A stretch of 64,000 bases of DNA from Paraperlucidibaca baekdonensis (GCF_003387535.1 NZ_QUNR01000001.1:620001-684000), one strand, 5' to 3'. Counted from the stretch's first letter, positions 40,679-51,522 are shown. Made by a program: numbers and translations. Notes: generated from the letters alone by a model not told the origin.

Positions 40679-40680
40679 GC

Positions 40681-42441
40681 TTACATGCGCTCCGGTGCGG
40701 CCACGCCGAGCAGACCAAGGCCATGCGCCAAGACTTTTTGCACGGCCAAGCTCACGGTCAGGCGGCCATGGCGCTGAGTGGCATCATCGACGAGCATTTT
40801 GTGGGTGTTGTAATAACTGTGGAACTCTTGCGCCAGCTCACGCAGCGCGAAGGCGAGCAAATGCGGCGCGTGCTGGCGAGCGGCATTGGCCACGGCATCG
40901 GGCCAAGCATCGAGGCGTTTGACCAGCTCGGTGAGGCCGGCATCCTCGAGTGATGGCAGTGCCTGCATGCCCGCGCTGGCATCGAAACTTAAGCTTCGTG
41001 TGTCGCACTCACGGAAAATACTGGCGATGCGGGCGTGCGCGTATTGCAAGTAATACACGGGGTTTTCCGCCGACTGCGAGCGCGCCAAATCGATATCGAA
41101 TTCCAAGTGCTGTTCAGGCGCGCGCGAGAGGTAAAAAAACCGCGTCGCGTCGTTGCCGGCTTCATCGATGAGCTGCGCGAGCGTGACAAAATTACCTGAG
41201 CGTTTGCCCATGCGGCCCGATGACAGCGTAACGAACTGAATCAACGCCACCACGAATTTATCGCCCTCGCCAGTCAGCGCCTCAATGGCCGCGCGCACGC
41301 GAGCAATATAGCCGTGATGGTCAGCGCCCCATACATCAATGAGCTGGTCGTAGCCACGATCGAGTTTGTTTAAGTGGTAGGCGACATCGGCGGCGAAATA
41401 GGTATGCACGCCGTTATCACGCACCATGCAGCGGTCTTTTTCATCACCTAGGGCGCTGGTGCGCAACCACAGCGCGCCATTTTTATCGTAGACATGGCCG
41501 CGTTCGCGCAGGCGCTCAATGGCCCGCTCAATGGCGCCGCTCTCAGACAAGCTGCGCTCGGAAAACCAGGCATCAAACGACACATTAAACGCCGCCAAGG
41601 TGTGCTGGATGGTGGCCAGCTGTGTGTCCAGCGCAAAATCTTGCAGCGTGCGATAGTCGTCGCCTAAAACGCTTTGCACACGCGCAATCAGCGAGTCGAT
41701 ATGTGCTTCTTTGATGGCTTTTGCGGCATCGCCCTCATCGAAGCTGTCGGGCAAGACGCCGGCCATGAGCTCGACATACGGTGTGAAATACGCACGGTCA
41801 TCGCGGGCGACTAAGGCCTTCGCGCAGTCGATGATGTAGTCGGCCGGATACGCCCGCGACGGGATCGCCACGGTCTCGCCCAATGCTTCGAGGTAGCGCA
41901 AATACACCGACACCGCGAGCACATCGGTTTGCCGGCCGGCATCATTGATGTAGTACTCGGTGTCCACGGCATAGCCGGTGGCGCGCAGCAGGCTGGCGAG
42001 TGCCGAGCCATAGGCGGCGCCGCGACCATGACCCACGTGCATGGGGCCGGTGGGGTTGGCAGAGACGTATTCGAGCAAGACGCGTTGGCCATTGCCGATG
42101 TTGGGCGAGCCGAACGCCTGTGCATCATTGAGAATTTGCTGGATGGCTTGGAAGCGGCTGCCGGCATTGAGGAAGAAATTAATGAAGCCGGGGCCGGCCA
42201 GCTCGACACGACTAATGACTTCGCTGGCGGGCAGCGCATCAATGATGGCCTGCGCAATGACGCGCGGTGGCTTAGCCGCGGCCTTCGCCGACATCAGCGC
42301 GATGTTACTGGCCCAATCGCCATGGGCGGGGTCGCGGGTGCGTTCAAATTGCAGCGTCGGTTGAAAATCAGCCGGCAGCATGCCGTCCTGGCGAAGTTGG
42401 TCGAGGGCGGTAGCAAGTAGCGTATCGAGCGCGTGCTTCAT
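40681..42441 (-). CDS. argS: arginyl-tRNA synthetase
   Basis: 586 residues. Class I signature as HVGHGRG in NPTGPMHVGHGRGAAYG, a KMSK-like RMGKRSGNFVTL, and the YLQYAHARI anticodon-domain helix; ArgS enzymes often depart from canonical KMSKS. It charges tRNA-Arg. It is two bases ahead of the SPOR gene and lies behind the terminator that closes rpmE, so a promoter is expected in the 106-base gap. Confidence 0.96.
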   Translation of the reverse strand: MKHALDTLLATALDQLRQDGMLPADFQPTLQFERTRDPAHGDWASNIALMSAKAAAKPPRVIAQAIIDALPASEVISRVELAGPGFINFFLNAGSRFQAIQQILNDAQAFGSPNIGNGQRVLLEYVSANPTGPMHVGHGRGAAYGSALASLLRATGYAVDTEYYINDAGRQTDVLAVSVYLRYLEALGETVAIPSRAYPADYIIDCAKALVARDDRAYFTPYVELMAGVLPDSFDEGDAAKAIKEAHIDSLIARVQSVLGDDYRTLQDFALDTQLATIQHTLAAFNVSFDAWFSERSLSESGAIERAIERLRERGHVYDKNGALWLRTSALGDEKDRCMVRDNGVHTYFAADVAYHLNKLDRGYDQLIDVWGADHHGYIARVRAAIEALTGEGDKFVVALIQFVTLSSGRMGKRSGNFVTLAQLIDEAGNDATRFFYLSRAPEQHLEFDIDLARSQSAENPVYYLQYAHARIASIFRECDTRSLSFDASAGMQALPSLEDAGLTELVKRLDAWPDAVANAARQHAPHLLAFALRELAQEFHSYYNTHKMLVDDATQRHGRLTVSLAVQKVLAHGLGLLGVAAPERM

Positions 42442-42482
42442 TGAGGCATCCGAGTCTTAAAATCGTGGCGATTGTAGCAATA

Positions 42483-42517
42483 AAAAAGGCGAGCCCTGGA
42501 AAGGTGCCCGCCTTTTT
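42483..42517 (-). terminator. rho-independent terminator of rpmE
   Basis: AAAAAGGCG (42483-42491) pairs with CGCCTTTTT (42509-42517). On the minus strand the stem is followed by a T-rich run. It lies 31 bases past the rpmE stop and before argS, so it separates the ribosomal protein gene from the operon behind it. Confidence 0.8.
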
Positions 42518-42547
42518 CTGGTCCACGCGGGGCGTGGTGGCCTGCGC

Positions 42548-42766
42548 TTACTTCTTGAAGCTGCGAGCGCCGCCAAAGCGTTGCTTGAACTTATCGATAC
42601 GACCGCCGGTTTCGATGTTTTTCTGTTTGCCGGTGTAGAACGGATGGCAAGCCGAGCAAACGTCGATGAGGATGTCTTTGCACAGGGTGGAGCGGGTTTC
42701 AAAGACATTGCCGCAAGAGCAAGTGGCTTTGATCATTTCATATTTTGGATGGATATCAGCACGCAT
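42548..42766 (-). CDS. rpmE: 50S ribosomal protein L31 (zinc-binding form)
   Basis: 72 residues from the ATG at 42766, behind an AGGTG site; an in-frame start nine bases upstream is possible. It begins [19 protein letters not shown] and has the four zinc cysteines (CSCG, LC, VCSAC), identifying the Zn-containing L31 rather than the YkgM-type. A C-terminal basic [14 protein letters not shown] tail contacts rRNA. It is divergent from priA, a widely conserved pairing. Confidence 0.96.
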   Translation of the reverse strand: MRADIHPKYEMIKATCSCGNVFETRSTLCKDILIDVCSACHPFYTGKQKNIETGGRIDKFKQRFGGARSFKK

Positions 42767-43037
42767 GGTGTTCACCTAAATCAAGGAACGGGGTAAGGAT
42801 GTGTCGCGCTCCTGGCGGGCTTTTTCTCTGCCATAACAAGCAGGTAAGCAAACGCACAGGTACGACTACAGGCCATTCTCTTGGCTCACCGCACACATCA
42901 CTTCGATGCGGCCAAGCTCAACAAGGACGCGCATTCTAGGCGATGATCAGGATTTCGCCAAGTGCTGTCTGCCAAAAGGCTGGCATGGCAACGCGCGCGC
43001 TAGCGGCAAATGCAGCCGCAGTGCTAGTCTGCGCGCC

Positions 43038-45245
43038 ATGTCCATTGCTCATCTTGCCCTGCCATCGCCATTGCGTCATGGCTTCGATTACCGACTACCC
43101 GAGGGCGGCGGCGAGCTGCCGGCGGGCGTACGCGTGCGGGCGCCATTTGGCCGGCGTGAGGTGATTGGCTGGTTATTGCATGAGTCAGCGCAAACCACGG
43201 TGCCGGTAGCGAAGCTGCGCGCGGTATTGGCGGTGCTCGACGAGCAGCCAGCGCTTAATCCGGCGCTCTGGCAGCTGGCGTTATGGACCGCGCGTTATTA
43301 TCAGCACGCCCTTGGTGATGCCCTCACGCAAATGGTGCCGGCGCTGATTCGTCAGGGTGAGCCCTTGCGTGCCGCGCCCGAGCCGCTTTGGCAGCTGACT
43401 GCGCGTGGCATAGCCTTGGCGGCGGATGGCTTGAGCCGAGCGCCCAAGCAACTGGCGGCGTGGCAGGTACTGAAAGCGCATGAGCAGGGCCTGACGGAGA
43501 CCACATGCCGCGCCTTAGCAATCACGCGCGACGCCTTAAAGGCGCTCAATGACAAAGGTCTCGCGCACTGCCTGCAGCCCACCACGCGCGATGAGATGAC
43601 AGCGCCGAGTTGGCCGAACTTGGGCTTGGCGCAGCCAGAATTATCCCTCAATGACGAACAAGCCGTGGCGCTTCAGGCCTTAACGCAGGCGCCGGCAGGC
43701 TTTTGCGTCTGGTTGCTGCAAGGGGTCACGGGCAGCGGTAAAACCGAAGTGTATTTGCAGCATATAGCCCATGTGCTGCGCAGCGGCCGGCAAGTCTTGG
43801 TGCTGGTGCCTGAGATTGGTCTAACGCCGCAAACCGTGGCGCGCTTTCAGGCGCGTTTTCGTTGCCCCGTGTTGGCGCTGCATTCGGGTCTCAGTGACCG
43901 CGAGCGACTGAATGCTTGGCGGCAAGCGCGCGAAGGGCGCGCGGGCATTGTCATTGGCACGCGTTCTGCGGTGTTTACGCCGCTGGCTCGGCCAGGGCTG
44001 ATGGTAATTGACGAAGAGCATGACTTGTCGTTTAAGCAGCAGGAAGGCTTTCGTTACCACGGCCGTGATGTGGCCGTGCGGCGCGCGCAGCTGGAAAATA
44101 TTCCCATCGTCTTGGGCTCGGCAACGCCGTCATTAGAGACCTTGGCCAATGCGCAGGCTGGGCGTTATCGGCGCTTAGAATTGAAGCAGCGTGCCGGTGG
44201 CGCGAGGGCGCCGCGCGTGCGCTGTGTCGATTTGCGTGGTCAGGTATTGCTCGATGGCCTGTGTGCAGCCGCCCGCGCAGCAATGACTGAAACGCTCGCG
44301 CGCGGTGAGCAAGTATTGGTGTTTCTCAATCGTCGCGGCTTTGCGCCGATCATGTTGTGCCACGCCTGCGGCTGGCAGGCCGGTTGCGCGCGCTGTGATG
44401 CCAAGCCAACGCTGCATCGTGCCCCCATGCGCTTGCAGTGCCATCATTGCGGCAGTGAGTCAGCGCCACCGCGTCATTGCCCGGACTGCGGGAGCAGCGA
44501 TTTGCGACCCGCGGGGGTTGGTACCGAGCGCCTGGCTGATGCGCTCAGCCAGCATTTCGCCGACACACCGGTGCACCGTGTGGATCGTGATAGCACACGT
44601 CGTAAAGGCAGCTTTGATGCCTTGATGACCGCCATTGCGCAGCCGGGGCCGGCGATTTTGGTGGGCACACAGATGCTCGCCAAAGGTCATCATTTTCCCA
44701 ATGTCACGCTGGTGGTGATTCCCGACAGCGATGGCGGCTTATTTAGCGCGGATTTTCGCGGCCCCGAGCGCTTGGCGCAGCAGTTGGTGCAGGTGTCGGG
44801 GCGCGCTGGACGAGCCGAGAAGCCGGGCACGGTATTGGTCCAAACGCATCAGCCCGAGCATCCGCTACTGCAGCAATTATTTAGCCAGGGCTATGACGCG
44901 TGCGCGCAGACTTTGTTGCATGAACGCCAGCTCATGGGTTTGCCGCCGGTGGCGAGCATGGCGCTGCTGCGTGCCGAGGCGCCACACACGGAAGCACCGC
45001 TGCGCCTGCTCAGCGATTTGGCACACTGGTTGCGCGAGGATGAGCCGCTGGTGCAAGCCTGGGGCCCCATGCCGGCGCCGATGGCGCGCAAGGCGGGCAT
45101 GCATCGCTGGCACTTATTGCTGAAAAGCGCCGAGCGCAAACCACTGCATTTGGCCTTGGCGCGTGTGGTGGCGTGGCTTGAGGCCGAGCCCGAGGCGCGG
45201 CGGGTACGATGGTCTATCGACATCGACCCGCAGGAGCTGGGCTAG
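43038..45245 (+). CDS. priA: primosomal replication protein N' (PriA helicase)
   Basis: 735 residues from the ATG at 43038 (E. coli 732); an open frame extends upstream to 42906 without family similarity. The N-terminal DNA-binding domain starts SIAHLALPSPLRHGFDYRLP. Walker A is GVTGSGKTEVYL, and DEEH occurs in VIDEEHDLSFKQQEGFRYHGRD. The two zinc sites are CHACGWQAGCARC and CHHCG...CPDCGS. PriA restarts stalled replication forks. Its stop abuts the stop of the convergent penicillin-binding protein. Confidence 0.96.
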   Translation: MSIAHLALPSPLRHGFDYRLPEGGGELPAGVRVRAPFGRREVIGWLLHESAQTTVPVAKLRAVLAVLDEQPALNPALWQLALWTARYYQHALGDALTQMVPALIRQGEPLRAAPEPLWQLTARGIALAADGLSRAPKQLAAWQVLKAHEQGLTETTCRALAITRDALKALNDKGLAHCLQPTTRDEMTAPSWPNLGLAQPELSLNDEQAVALQALTQAPAGFCVWLLQGVTGSGKTEVYLQHIAHVLRSGRQVLVLVPEIGLTPQTVARFQARFRCPVLALHSGLSDRERLNAWRQAREGRAGIVIGTRSAVFTPLARPGLMVIDEEHDLSFKQQEGFRYHGRDVAVRRAQLENIPIVLGSATPSLETLANAQAGRYRRLELKQRAGGARAPRVRCVDLRGQVLLDGLCAAARAAMTETLARGEQVLVFLNRRGFAPIMLCHACGWQAGCARCDAKPTLHRAPMRLQCHHCGSESAPPRHCPDCGSSDLRPAGVGTERLADALSQHFADTPVHRVDRDSTRRKGSFDALMTAIAQPGPAILVGTQMLAKGHHFPNVTLVVIPDSDGGLFSADFRGPERLAQQLVQVSGRAGRAEKPGTVLVQTHQPEHPLLQQLFSQGYDACAQTLLHERQLMGLPPVASMALLRAEAPHTEAPLRLLSDLAHWLREDEPLVQAWGPMPAPMARKAGMHRWHLLLKSAERKPLHLALARVVAWLEAEPEARRVRWSIDIDPQELG

Positions 45246-47696
45246 TTAGGGCACGCTATTGAGCAGGCGCTTAATGGCATCGGTAAAACCATTGGATTTT
45301 GGTGCGACGGGCTGGCCCTGCTCATCGAGCTCAGCCGGTGGCAGCAGATCCTCAACGGGCTCTGGAATTGGCTCGGCGGGTAGGCGCTCATCGGTAAACC
45401 ATTCGGTCACCGCATTGGGGTCGTCGGCGAAGGTACGCTGACCCGTGAGGCGATCGACGGCGACCGACGTCATGCCCGGTGGCAATGGTGGCGTGGTGTC
45501 GGCAACGCCTTGCAGCGCGGCGGCCATGTATTGGCGCCAAATCGGTAGCGCCGCAATGCCGCCGTACTCGCGTCTGCCTAAGCTCGTGGGCTGATCGAAG
45601 CCGACCCAACTGACTGCAACCATTGCGCCATTAAAGCCGGCAAACCAGGCATCGCGGGCCTCATCGGTGGTGCCGGTTTTGCCAGCGAGGTCGCTACGGC
45701 CCAGGCTCAGCGCGCCGCGCCCCGTGCCGCGCACAATGACATCCTGCAAAATGTTGTACATCTGCCATGCCGCGCGCGGTCGCATGATGCGTAGCGCAGG
45801 ATTGTCGGCGGGTATGGGTGGCGTGGCTAAGCCATCCATTGTCATGGCATCGGCGATGGCTGGGCTACTCTCGGGCGCAGCCAATTCAGGCATTTCGCAG
45901 GCGCGACAAACGCGGCGTGGCTTGGCCTGAAAAATCACCTTGCCGGAGCGGTCCAGTACTTTTTCAATGAAGTAGGGATTCACCCGCAAGCCGCCATTGG
46001 CAATGGCAGAGAACGCCGTCGCCATTTGAATTGGCAGCACATCGCCGGTGCCTAGGGCGAGTGTTAAGTTGTTGGGCATGCGTTTGGCATCCAAGCCAAA
46101 CTGGCTCAAATAATTCCGCGCCGATGCCACGCCAACGCTTTGCAGTAGCCGAATCGACACCAAGTTGCGCGATAAATACAGCGCGCGCCGTAGCGTGATG
46201 GGGCCCATAAAGCGATTGTCAGAGTTGTTTGGATTCCAGCCGTCGAGATCGAGCGGCGCATCATCAATTAGGCTCGCCGGCGTGAAGCCGCGCTCCAGTG
46301 CTTTCGCATAAATAAATGGCTTAATGATTGAGCCCGCTTGCCGCCAACCTTGCACGGAGCGGTTGAATTTACTGCGCGAATAATCAAAGCCGCCAACCAG
46401 CGCCTCAATGGCGCCTGTGTTGGGATTGACCGCCACCAGCTGGCCCTGAACTTCCGGGATTTGCGCCAGCTGCCAGGTCTTGCCTTGGCGCTCTAGGCGA
46501 ACAATATCGCCCACCTTAAGGATCTCGCTGGCGCGCTCAGGCAATGGGCCATAGCGGTTCACATCGATGTAGCGGCGCGCCCAGCGCATGCCTTCCCATG
46601 CCAGCGAAACGCGCTCACCAGAGCGCAGCGTGAGGGCGGCTGTGCGTTGTTCTACGTTGGTCACCACGGCGGGCTCAAGACCGCCGATGCGACCTAAGCT
46701 TTTCAGCGGCGTGGTGTCGCTGCGCGCTTCTGCGCCACGCCAGCCGTGGCGACGATCATAGGCCAGCAGGCCGGCGATGACGGCCTCGGTGGCGGCCTCT
46801 TGATTGGCGGCCGCGACCGTGGTGTAGACCGTGTAGCCGGAGCCATAGATGTCTTCGCCAAACCGGTTGAGCAGCTCTTCGCGCACCATTTCAGCTAAAT
46901 ACGGGCCACGAACATCTTCGATGGCAATGCTATGGCTGAGGCCGACCGGCGCTTTCAGGGCTTTCGCGTGCTGCGCGGCGGTGATGTAGCCGAGCTTGAG
47001 CATGCGACCGATAATCCAGTCGCGGCGAATCAAGGCGCGCTCGGGGTTGCTGACGGGGTTATAGCGCGATGGTGCTTTCGGCAAGCCGGCAATCATCGCC
47101 ATTTCCGCCAGGGTCAGCTCATCGATACGTTTGCCATAATAAATTTTCGCCGCCGCACCAATGCCATAGGCACGTTGGCCGAGGTAGATTTTATTGAGGT
47201 AGAGCTCAAGGATTTGCTCTTTGCTGAGCGAGTCTTCGATGCGCTTGGCGAGCAAAATCTCGGTGAACTTACGGTCAAACGTGCGGGCATTGCTAAGAAA
47301 ATAGTTTTTCGCCAACTGCATGGTAATGGTCGAGCCGCCAGAGCGAATGCTGCCACTGGTCACCAGCTCGCCGAGGGCGCGGCCGAGACCGGCATAGTCG
47401 ATGCCATCGTGCTCAAAAAACTGATCATCTTCAGCCGCTAAAAAAGCCTGCACGAGCGGCTTGGGGATTTGCGCATAAGTCAGCGGAATGGTGTGCTTGA
47501 CGCCAAACTCGGTGATGACTTTGCCATCTCGCGTGAGCACTTGCAGCGGCGTTTCATAGCGCACTTCTTTGAGCATGGAAATGTCGGGCAGGTCGGGCGT
47601 TAAGGTCAGCCAAGAGCCGCTCGCACTGAGCGTAATGCCCGCTAAGCCTAAGCCTATCCAGCGCAACCAGCGAAATGACACACCCTGCTCAGCCAT
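45246..47696 (-). CDS. mrcA: class A penicillin-binding protein 1A
   Basis: 816 residues from the ATG at 47696. An N-terminal membrane anchor (residues about 8-28) is followed by the glycosyltransferase domain (AAEDDQFFEHDGIDYAGLGRAL; GGSTITMQLAKNYFL; KRIEDSLSKEQILELYLN). The transpeptidase domain has the SxxK serine in AGSIIKPFIYAKAL, SRN in LYLSRNLVSI and KTGT in LAGKTGTTDEARDAWF. It polymerises and crosslinks peptidoglycan. It is divergent from the secretin gene, as ponA/mrcA is from the pil/hof genes in relatives. Confidence 0.96.
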   Translation of the reverse strand: MAEQGVSFRWLRWIGLGLAGITLSASGSWLTLTPDLPDISMLKEVRYETPLQVLTRDGKVITEFGVKHTIPLTYAQIPKPLVQAFLAAEDDQFFEHDGIDYAGLGRALGELVTSGSIRSGGSTITMQLAKNYFLSNARTFDRKFTEILLAKRIEDSLSKEQILELYLNKIYLGQRAYGIGAAAKIYYGKRIDELTLAEMAMIAGLPKAPSRYNPVSNPERALIRRDWIIGRMLKLGYITAAQHAKALKAPVGLSHSIAIEDVRGPYLAEMVREELLNRFGEDIYGSGYTVYTTVAAANQEAATEAVIAGLLAYDRRHGWRGAEARSDTTPLKSLGRIGGLEPAVVTNVEQRTAALTLRSGERVSLAWEGMRWARRYIDVNRYGPLPERASEILKVGDIVRLERQGKTWQLAQIPEVQGQLVAVNPNTGAIEALVGGFDYSRSKFNRSVQGWRQAGSIIKPFIYAKALERGFTPASLIDDAPLDLDGWNPNNSDNRFMGPITLRRALYLSRNLVSIRLLQSVGVASARNYLSQFGLDAKRMPNNLTLALGTGDVLPIQMATAFSAIANGGLRVNPYFIEKVLDRSGKVIFQAKPRRVCRACEMPELAAPESSPAIADAMTMDGLATPPIPADNPALRIMRPRAAWQMYNILQDVIVRGTGRGALSLGRSDLAGKTGTTDEARDAWFAGFNGAMVAVSWVGFDQPTSLGRREYGGIAALPIWRQYMAAALQGVADTTPPLPPGMTSVAVDRLTGQRTFADDPNAVTEWFTDERLPAEPIPEPVEDLLPPAELDEQGQPVAPKSNGFTDAIKRLLNSVP

Positions 47697-47857
47697 AAAC
47701 CACCCTACACACATGACGCCCAACGCGTTTGTGGCGCGCAGTATACGCCTGCAAAGCGGTGACGAACATCCACGCGCATTGGCATTGTCTCCGTGGCCTT
47801 GCTACACCTGAATAAATGCCTGGGCACGTGTTGCTCGCTGCTGCTATGGAGGGCTGT

Positions 47858-49177
47858 ATGAAAACGTTTATTGGGCTGATGATGCTGTGCTGCGCGTGTC
47901 AGTCACCGCTGGCGATGGCGGCGAGTCTGCGTCTGGCCTTAAGCAATGCGGACAGTCGAGCGGTAATTGTCGACTTGGCGCGGGCAGCCGGCCTGAATGT
48001 CTTGCTCAGCGACCGTGTGCAGGGGCAACTAACTATAGAGGCGCGTGCGCAAGATCGCCAAGCCCTGCTCGATGCGGTCTTGCATGCGCGTGGGCTAGCA
48101 CGTGAGCGTGTCGGTGAGGTTTACTGGGTAGCGCCATTGGAAGAGATCACCCAGCGCGATACGCAGGCGCGCGCTAAGGCCTTGGCGCAAGAGTCGCGCG
48201 AGCCACTCGTGACCGAGCTGATTGCGCTGCATCATGCCAAGGCGGCGGAGTTGGTGCGCTTGCTGGCGAGTGCAAATAAGGGCGAGCGCTTGATGGGGCC
48301 GCGTGGCCGCGCCGATGCCGATAGCCGCACAAACACCTTGTTATTGACCGATCATGCGGCGCGTTTGACGCAAATTAAACAGTGGTTGCGCGTGCTCGAT
48401 CGGCCCAGTCGACAGGTCTTGATTGAGACGCGCCTGGCCTCTATGTCGCGCAACGAAGCCAGCGCATACGGTGCGCGTTGGGCTTATAACCGAATGGATG
48501 GCAGCGGCTTAATCCCATTAGCGGCAAACGGTGCCGATGTCTCGGCTATTACCTACGGCTTGCTGGGCATTGATGGCACCACGCTCGACCTCACGCTGTC
48601 GGCGCTAGAAAGTCAGGGCGATGGTAAAATCTTGGCGCGACCCAGTGTCATGACCGCTGAGCAACAAGCCGCGCGCATCGCCTCTGGCCAGCAAATTCCC
48701 TATCAAGAAACTACGCAAAGTGGCGCCAGCACCACACGTTTTATCAATGCCGAGCTGAGCTTGGATATTTTGCCGGCGATTGCGCCCAACGGCGATATTC
48801 AGCTCGATTTAAAGCTCAGTCACGATAGCCCTGGCGAGCTACAACCGAATGGTTCTCGGGCCATTGATACCAATCGCCTAGCCACTCAAGTGCGTTTACG
48901 GGATGGTCAGACCCTAGTGCTTGGCGGTATCTTTCGCCAGCAGGCCGTAAAAGCCACCAGTGCGGTGCCTTTTTTAGGCAAAATACCGGTATTGGGTGCG
49001 TTGTTTCGCCGGCAAACAACTCGCCAAGATGAGCAAGAGCTCCTTATTTTTGTCACCCCGCGATTGATAGACGACGGCGTTTATCCAGCGACAACCCCAG
49101 CCATTGGGATAGGAACACACGATGCCTCAGGTCAGGGTGAGCAATATTTTCTTAGTGGGGCCGATGGGCGCGGGTAA
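47858..49177 (+). CDS. short secretin, HofQ/PilQ/ComE type, without its usual partner genes
   Basis: 439 residues from the ATG at 47858 with GGAGGG upstream and a signal peptide ending near AMAA. It holds a STN-like domain ([27 protein letters not shown]), one secretin N domain ([42 protein letters not shown]), and the secretin pore domain ending [17 protein letters not shown]...[11 protein letters not shown]. It lacks the AMIN domains of full-length PilQ and is close in size to E. coli HofQ. The gene sits where pilMNOPQ/hofMNOPQ normally lie, between mrcA and aroK, but pilMNOP are missing. The last ~19 residues are encoded inside the aroK start. Confidence 0.88.
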   Translation: MKTFIGLMMLCCACQSPLAMAASLRLALSNADSRAVIVDLARAAGLNVLLSDRVQGQLTIEARAQDRQALLDAVLHARGLARERVGEVYWVAPLEEITQRDTQARAKALAQESREPLVTELIALHHAKAAELVRLLASANKGERLMGPRGRADADSRTNTLLLTDHAARLTQIKQWLRVLDRPSRQVLIETRLASMSRNEASAYGARWAYNRMDGSGLIPLAANGADVSAITYGLLGIDGTTLDLTLSALESQGDGKILARPSVMTAEQQAARIASGQQIPYQETTQSGASTTRFINAELSLDILPAIAPNGDIQLDLKLSHDSPGELQPNGSRAIDTNRLATQVRLRDGQTLVLGGIFRQQAVKATSAVPFLGKIPVLGALFRRQTTRQDEQELLIFVTPRLIDDGVYPATTPAIGIGTHDASGQGEQYFLSGADGRG

Positions 49178-49646
49178 GACCACGATTGGCCGTCAGCTCG
49201 CAGAATTGCTGCGCTGGGAGTTTGTTGACTCAGACCATGAAATTGAAGCGCGCACCGGCGCCAATATTCCGTGGATTTTCGACATTGAAGGCGAGACCGG
49301 GTTTCGTCAGCGCGAAACGCTGGTTATTGAGGCGCTAACGCAACGCCAGCATATTGTTTTGGCGACCGGCGGCGGGGCGATCATGCGCGCTGAGAACCGG
49401 GCGGCACTGCATGCGCGCGGCACGGTGATTTATTTAGAGACGCCCGTGGAGCGACAGCTTGAGCGCACCGCGCGCGATCACAATCGGCCATTGCTGCAAA
49501 CACCCGATCCTCGCGCTAAACTCACGTCGCTGCTGGCGGAGCGTGACCCGCTTTATCGTGAAGTGGCGCACCATATTATGCCCACCGAGCGCAGCAGCGC
49601 GCGTGATGTGGCGTTTCATATTTTGCAGGTCTTGGGCTTACGCTAG
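49122..49646 (+). CDS. aroK: shikimate kinase
   Basis: 174 residues. P-loop [17 protein letters not shown], shikimate-binding [27 protein letters not shown], and [10 protein letters not shown] with the lid region later. It phosphorylates shikimate in aromatic synthesis. The start (TAGGAA upstream) lies inside the secretin gene, a 56-base overlap. aroB follows after 29 bases. Confidence 0.95.
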   Translation: MPQVRVSNIFLVGPMGAGKTTIGRQLAELLRWEFVDSDHEIEARTGANIPWIFDIEGETGFRQRETLVIEALTQRQHIVLATGGGAIMRAENRAALHARGTVIYLETPVERQLERTARDHNRPLLQTPDPRAKLTSLLAERDPLYREVAHHIMPTERSSARDVAFHILQVLGLR

Positions 49647-49675
49647 GGCCGTTTGTTTATTCGCACGAGAAGTCC

Positions 49676-50767
49676 ATGCCAGTGTTAACTGTGGCGCTGG
49701 GGCAGCGCAGCTACCCCATTCACATCGATGAGCAGGTGTTTGCCAACGCCGACTTGCTGCTGCCGCATATTCATGGTCGGCAGGTCATGTTGGTTAGCAA
49801 CACCACGGTAGCACCACTGTATTTAGCGCCTTTGCGTGGCGTTTTAGAGGCCGCCGGCCTAACAGTCGCCGAGGTGATTTTGCCCGATGGCGAACAGTTT
49901 AAAGACTGGCAGCATTTGCAGCATATTTTTGATGCGTTATTGCAGGCGCGCTTTGGTCGCAAAGCCACGCTGATTGCCTTGGGTGGCGGCGTGATCGGCG
50001 ATATGACCGGCTTTGCGGCAGCGACCTATCAGCGCGGTGTGCATTTTATTCAAATTCCCACCACCTTGTTGGCGCAAGTCGACTCCTCGGTGGGCGGCAA
50101 AACCGGCATTAATCATACGCTCGGTAAAAATATGATTGGTGCATTTATGCAGCCGCAGGTGGTGTTGGCCGATACCGCCGTGCTGCGTACCTTGCCCGAT
50201 CGGGAGCTATCGGCGGGGCTGGCGGAAATTATCAAATACGGTTTAATTCGTGATCCTGGCTTTTTGCACTGGTTACACGATCACATGCCCGGCCTGATGG
50301 CGCGTGACCCCGCGCTGCTAGCCGAGGCCGTTGCGCGCTCATGTCACCACAAAGCTGAGGTGGTGGCAGCCGATGAGCTAGAGCAGCACGATGTGCGTGC
50401 GCTACTGAATTTAGGCCACACCTTTGGCCATGCCATTGAGACCAATATGGGTTATGGGCAGTGGCTTCATGGCGAGGCGGTCGCTGTGGGCATGCTCATG
50501 GCGGCTGACCTTTCGCAGCGTTTCGGTTGGATCGACGCTGCTGCGGTAGCTGCGTTGCGCACTTTGCTGCTGGCTGCAGGCTTGCCTGTTGACGCGCCGG
50601 CCATCTCAGCGGCTGATTTTTTGGCGGCCATGGCAGTGGATAAAAAGAATGTCGATGGCCGACTACGCTTGGTGTTGTTGCGCGCAGTAGGGGATGCCGT
50701 GGTCGTTAATGTCGATGATCTGGCGCCAGTGCGTGACACCTTGGCGGCCTTTGGAGTGAGTGCATGA
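49676..50767 (+). CDS. aroB: 3-dehydroquinate synthase
   Basis: 363 residues. NAD-binding [43 protein letters not shown], and metal ligands in [28 protein letters not shown]. It converts DAHP to dehydroquinate, the second shikimate-pathway step. The stop overlaps the next start (ATGA). Confidence 0.96.
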   Translation: MPVLTVALGQRSYPIHIDEQVFANADLLLPHIHGRQVMLVSNTTVAPLYLAPLRGVLEAAGLTVAEVILPDGEQFKDWQHLQHIFDALLQARFGRKATLIALGGGVIGDMTGFAAATYQRGVHFIQIPTTLLAQVDSSVGGKTGINHTLGKNMIGAFMQPQVVLADTAVLRTLPDRELSAGLAEIIKYGLIRDPGFLHWLHDHMPGLMARDPALLAEAVARSCHHKAEVVAADELEQHDVRALLNLGHTFGHAIETNMGYGQWLHGEAVAVGMLMAADLSQRFGWIDAAAVAALRTLLLAAGLPVDAPAISAADFLAAMAVDKKNVDGRLRLVLLRAVGDAVVVNVDDLAPVRDTLAAFGVSA

Positions 50768-51468
50768 ATGCATCAAGATTGCAGCTCGGTATAGGTCTGG
50801 CCTTGATCGCGATCTTTGTTGCGGTCATGGTCACAACAAACGCCAATGAGCCTGAGCGCGCCGCTATGACGGAGGCCTCGCTGGGCAATATCGTTCGCGC
50901 CAATGAGGGTGAGCAGTTTGAGGCGGGCTTTGGTGAGCTGCAGTATTTAGTTCCCGATAACGGCGGCGAAGAGCCGGTGGCGTTTGATGATGCCACGCCG
51001 CAGCGACTCGCACAGTTTCGCTCTGAGGCCTGGCTGCTGGAGCAGCCGCCCAGCCATTACACTATTCAGCTCGGTGTGTTTTCCAGCGAGCGCGCCGCCG
51101 CTGACTTTATTCGTAGCAATGGCAATAGCGCGGATTTACGCTATTTTGCCATTCCACAAATGCCTGACCCTGCCTTGGGCTATGTCACCTCGGCGCAGTC
51201 ACGGTTTATCGTCAGCTTTGCCGAGTTTTTCACCAGCGAGCACGCCGCCGGTGTGGCAGGTATTTTGACCGGCTATGGTGACCAATATTTGGTGCGGCCA
51301 TGGCAGAGTTATCAGCTATCAATTACGTCGGTGAAGGCGGTGCTGGCGCGCAACTTTATTGCCAAGCAAGAAGCGCAAGCGCGCATGACAGCATCCGACA
51401 AGTTACGTGATCAAGCCTTCCAAGGCGTCGATCCGGTTGAGTTATTGGCTGAGCCGTTAGATGAGTAG
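50764..51468 (+). CDS. SPOR-like membrane protein at the damX position
   Basis: 234 residues: a short N-terminus, one membrane helix ([17 protein letters not shown], about 7-24), then a soluble part containing [23 protein letters not shown] (from about residue 98) that fits a SPOR domain strand-helix. It occupies the place of E. coli damX, between aroB and downstream genes, but is much shorter than DamX (428) and has no AAA ATPase part. A role in septal peptidoglycan binding is inferred. Confidence 0.75.
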   Translation: MNASRLQLGIGLALIAIFVAVMVTTNANEPERAAMTEASLGNIVRANEGEQFEAGFGELQYLVPDNGGEEPVAFDDATPQRLAQFRSEAWLLEQPPSHYTIQLGVFSSERAAADFIRSNGNSADLRYFAIPQMPDPALGYVTSAQSRFIVSFAEFFTSEHAAGVAGILTGYGDQYLVRPWQSYQLSITSVKAVLARNFIAKQEAQARMTASDKLRDQAFQGVDPVELLAEPLDE

Positions 51469-51522
51469 CGATTACGCGCTCATTGCATAACACCTGTTAG
51501 CGTCTGTAGAAGTGCCTGCGCA

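Noticed and set aside
42906-43037. Upstream extension of priA
   Set aside because: The 44 added residues are Cys/Arg/Ser-rich and unlike PriA. The family start SIAHLALPSPLRHGF begins at 43038.
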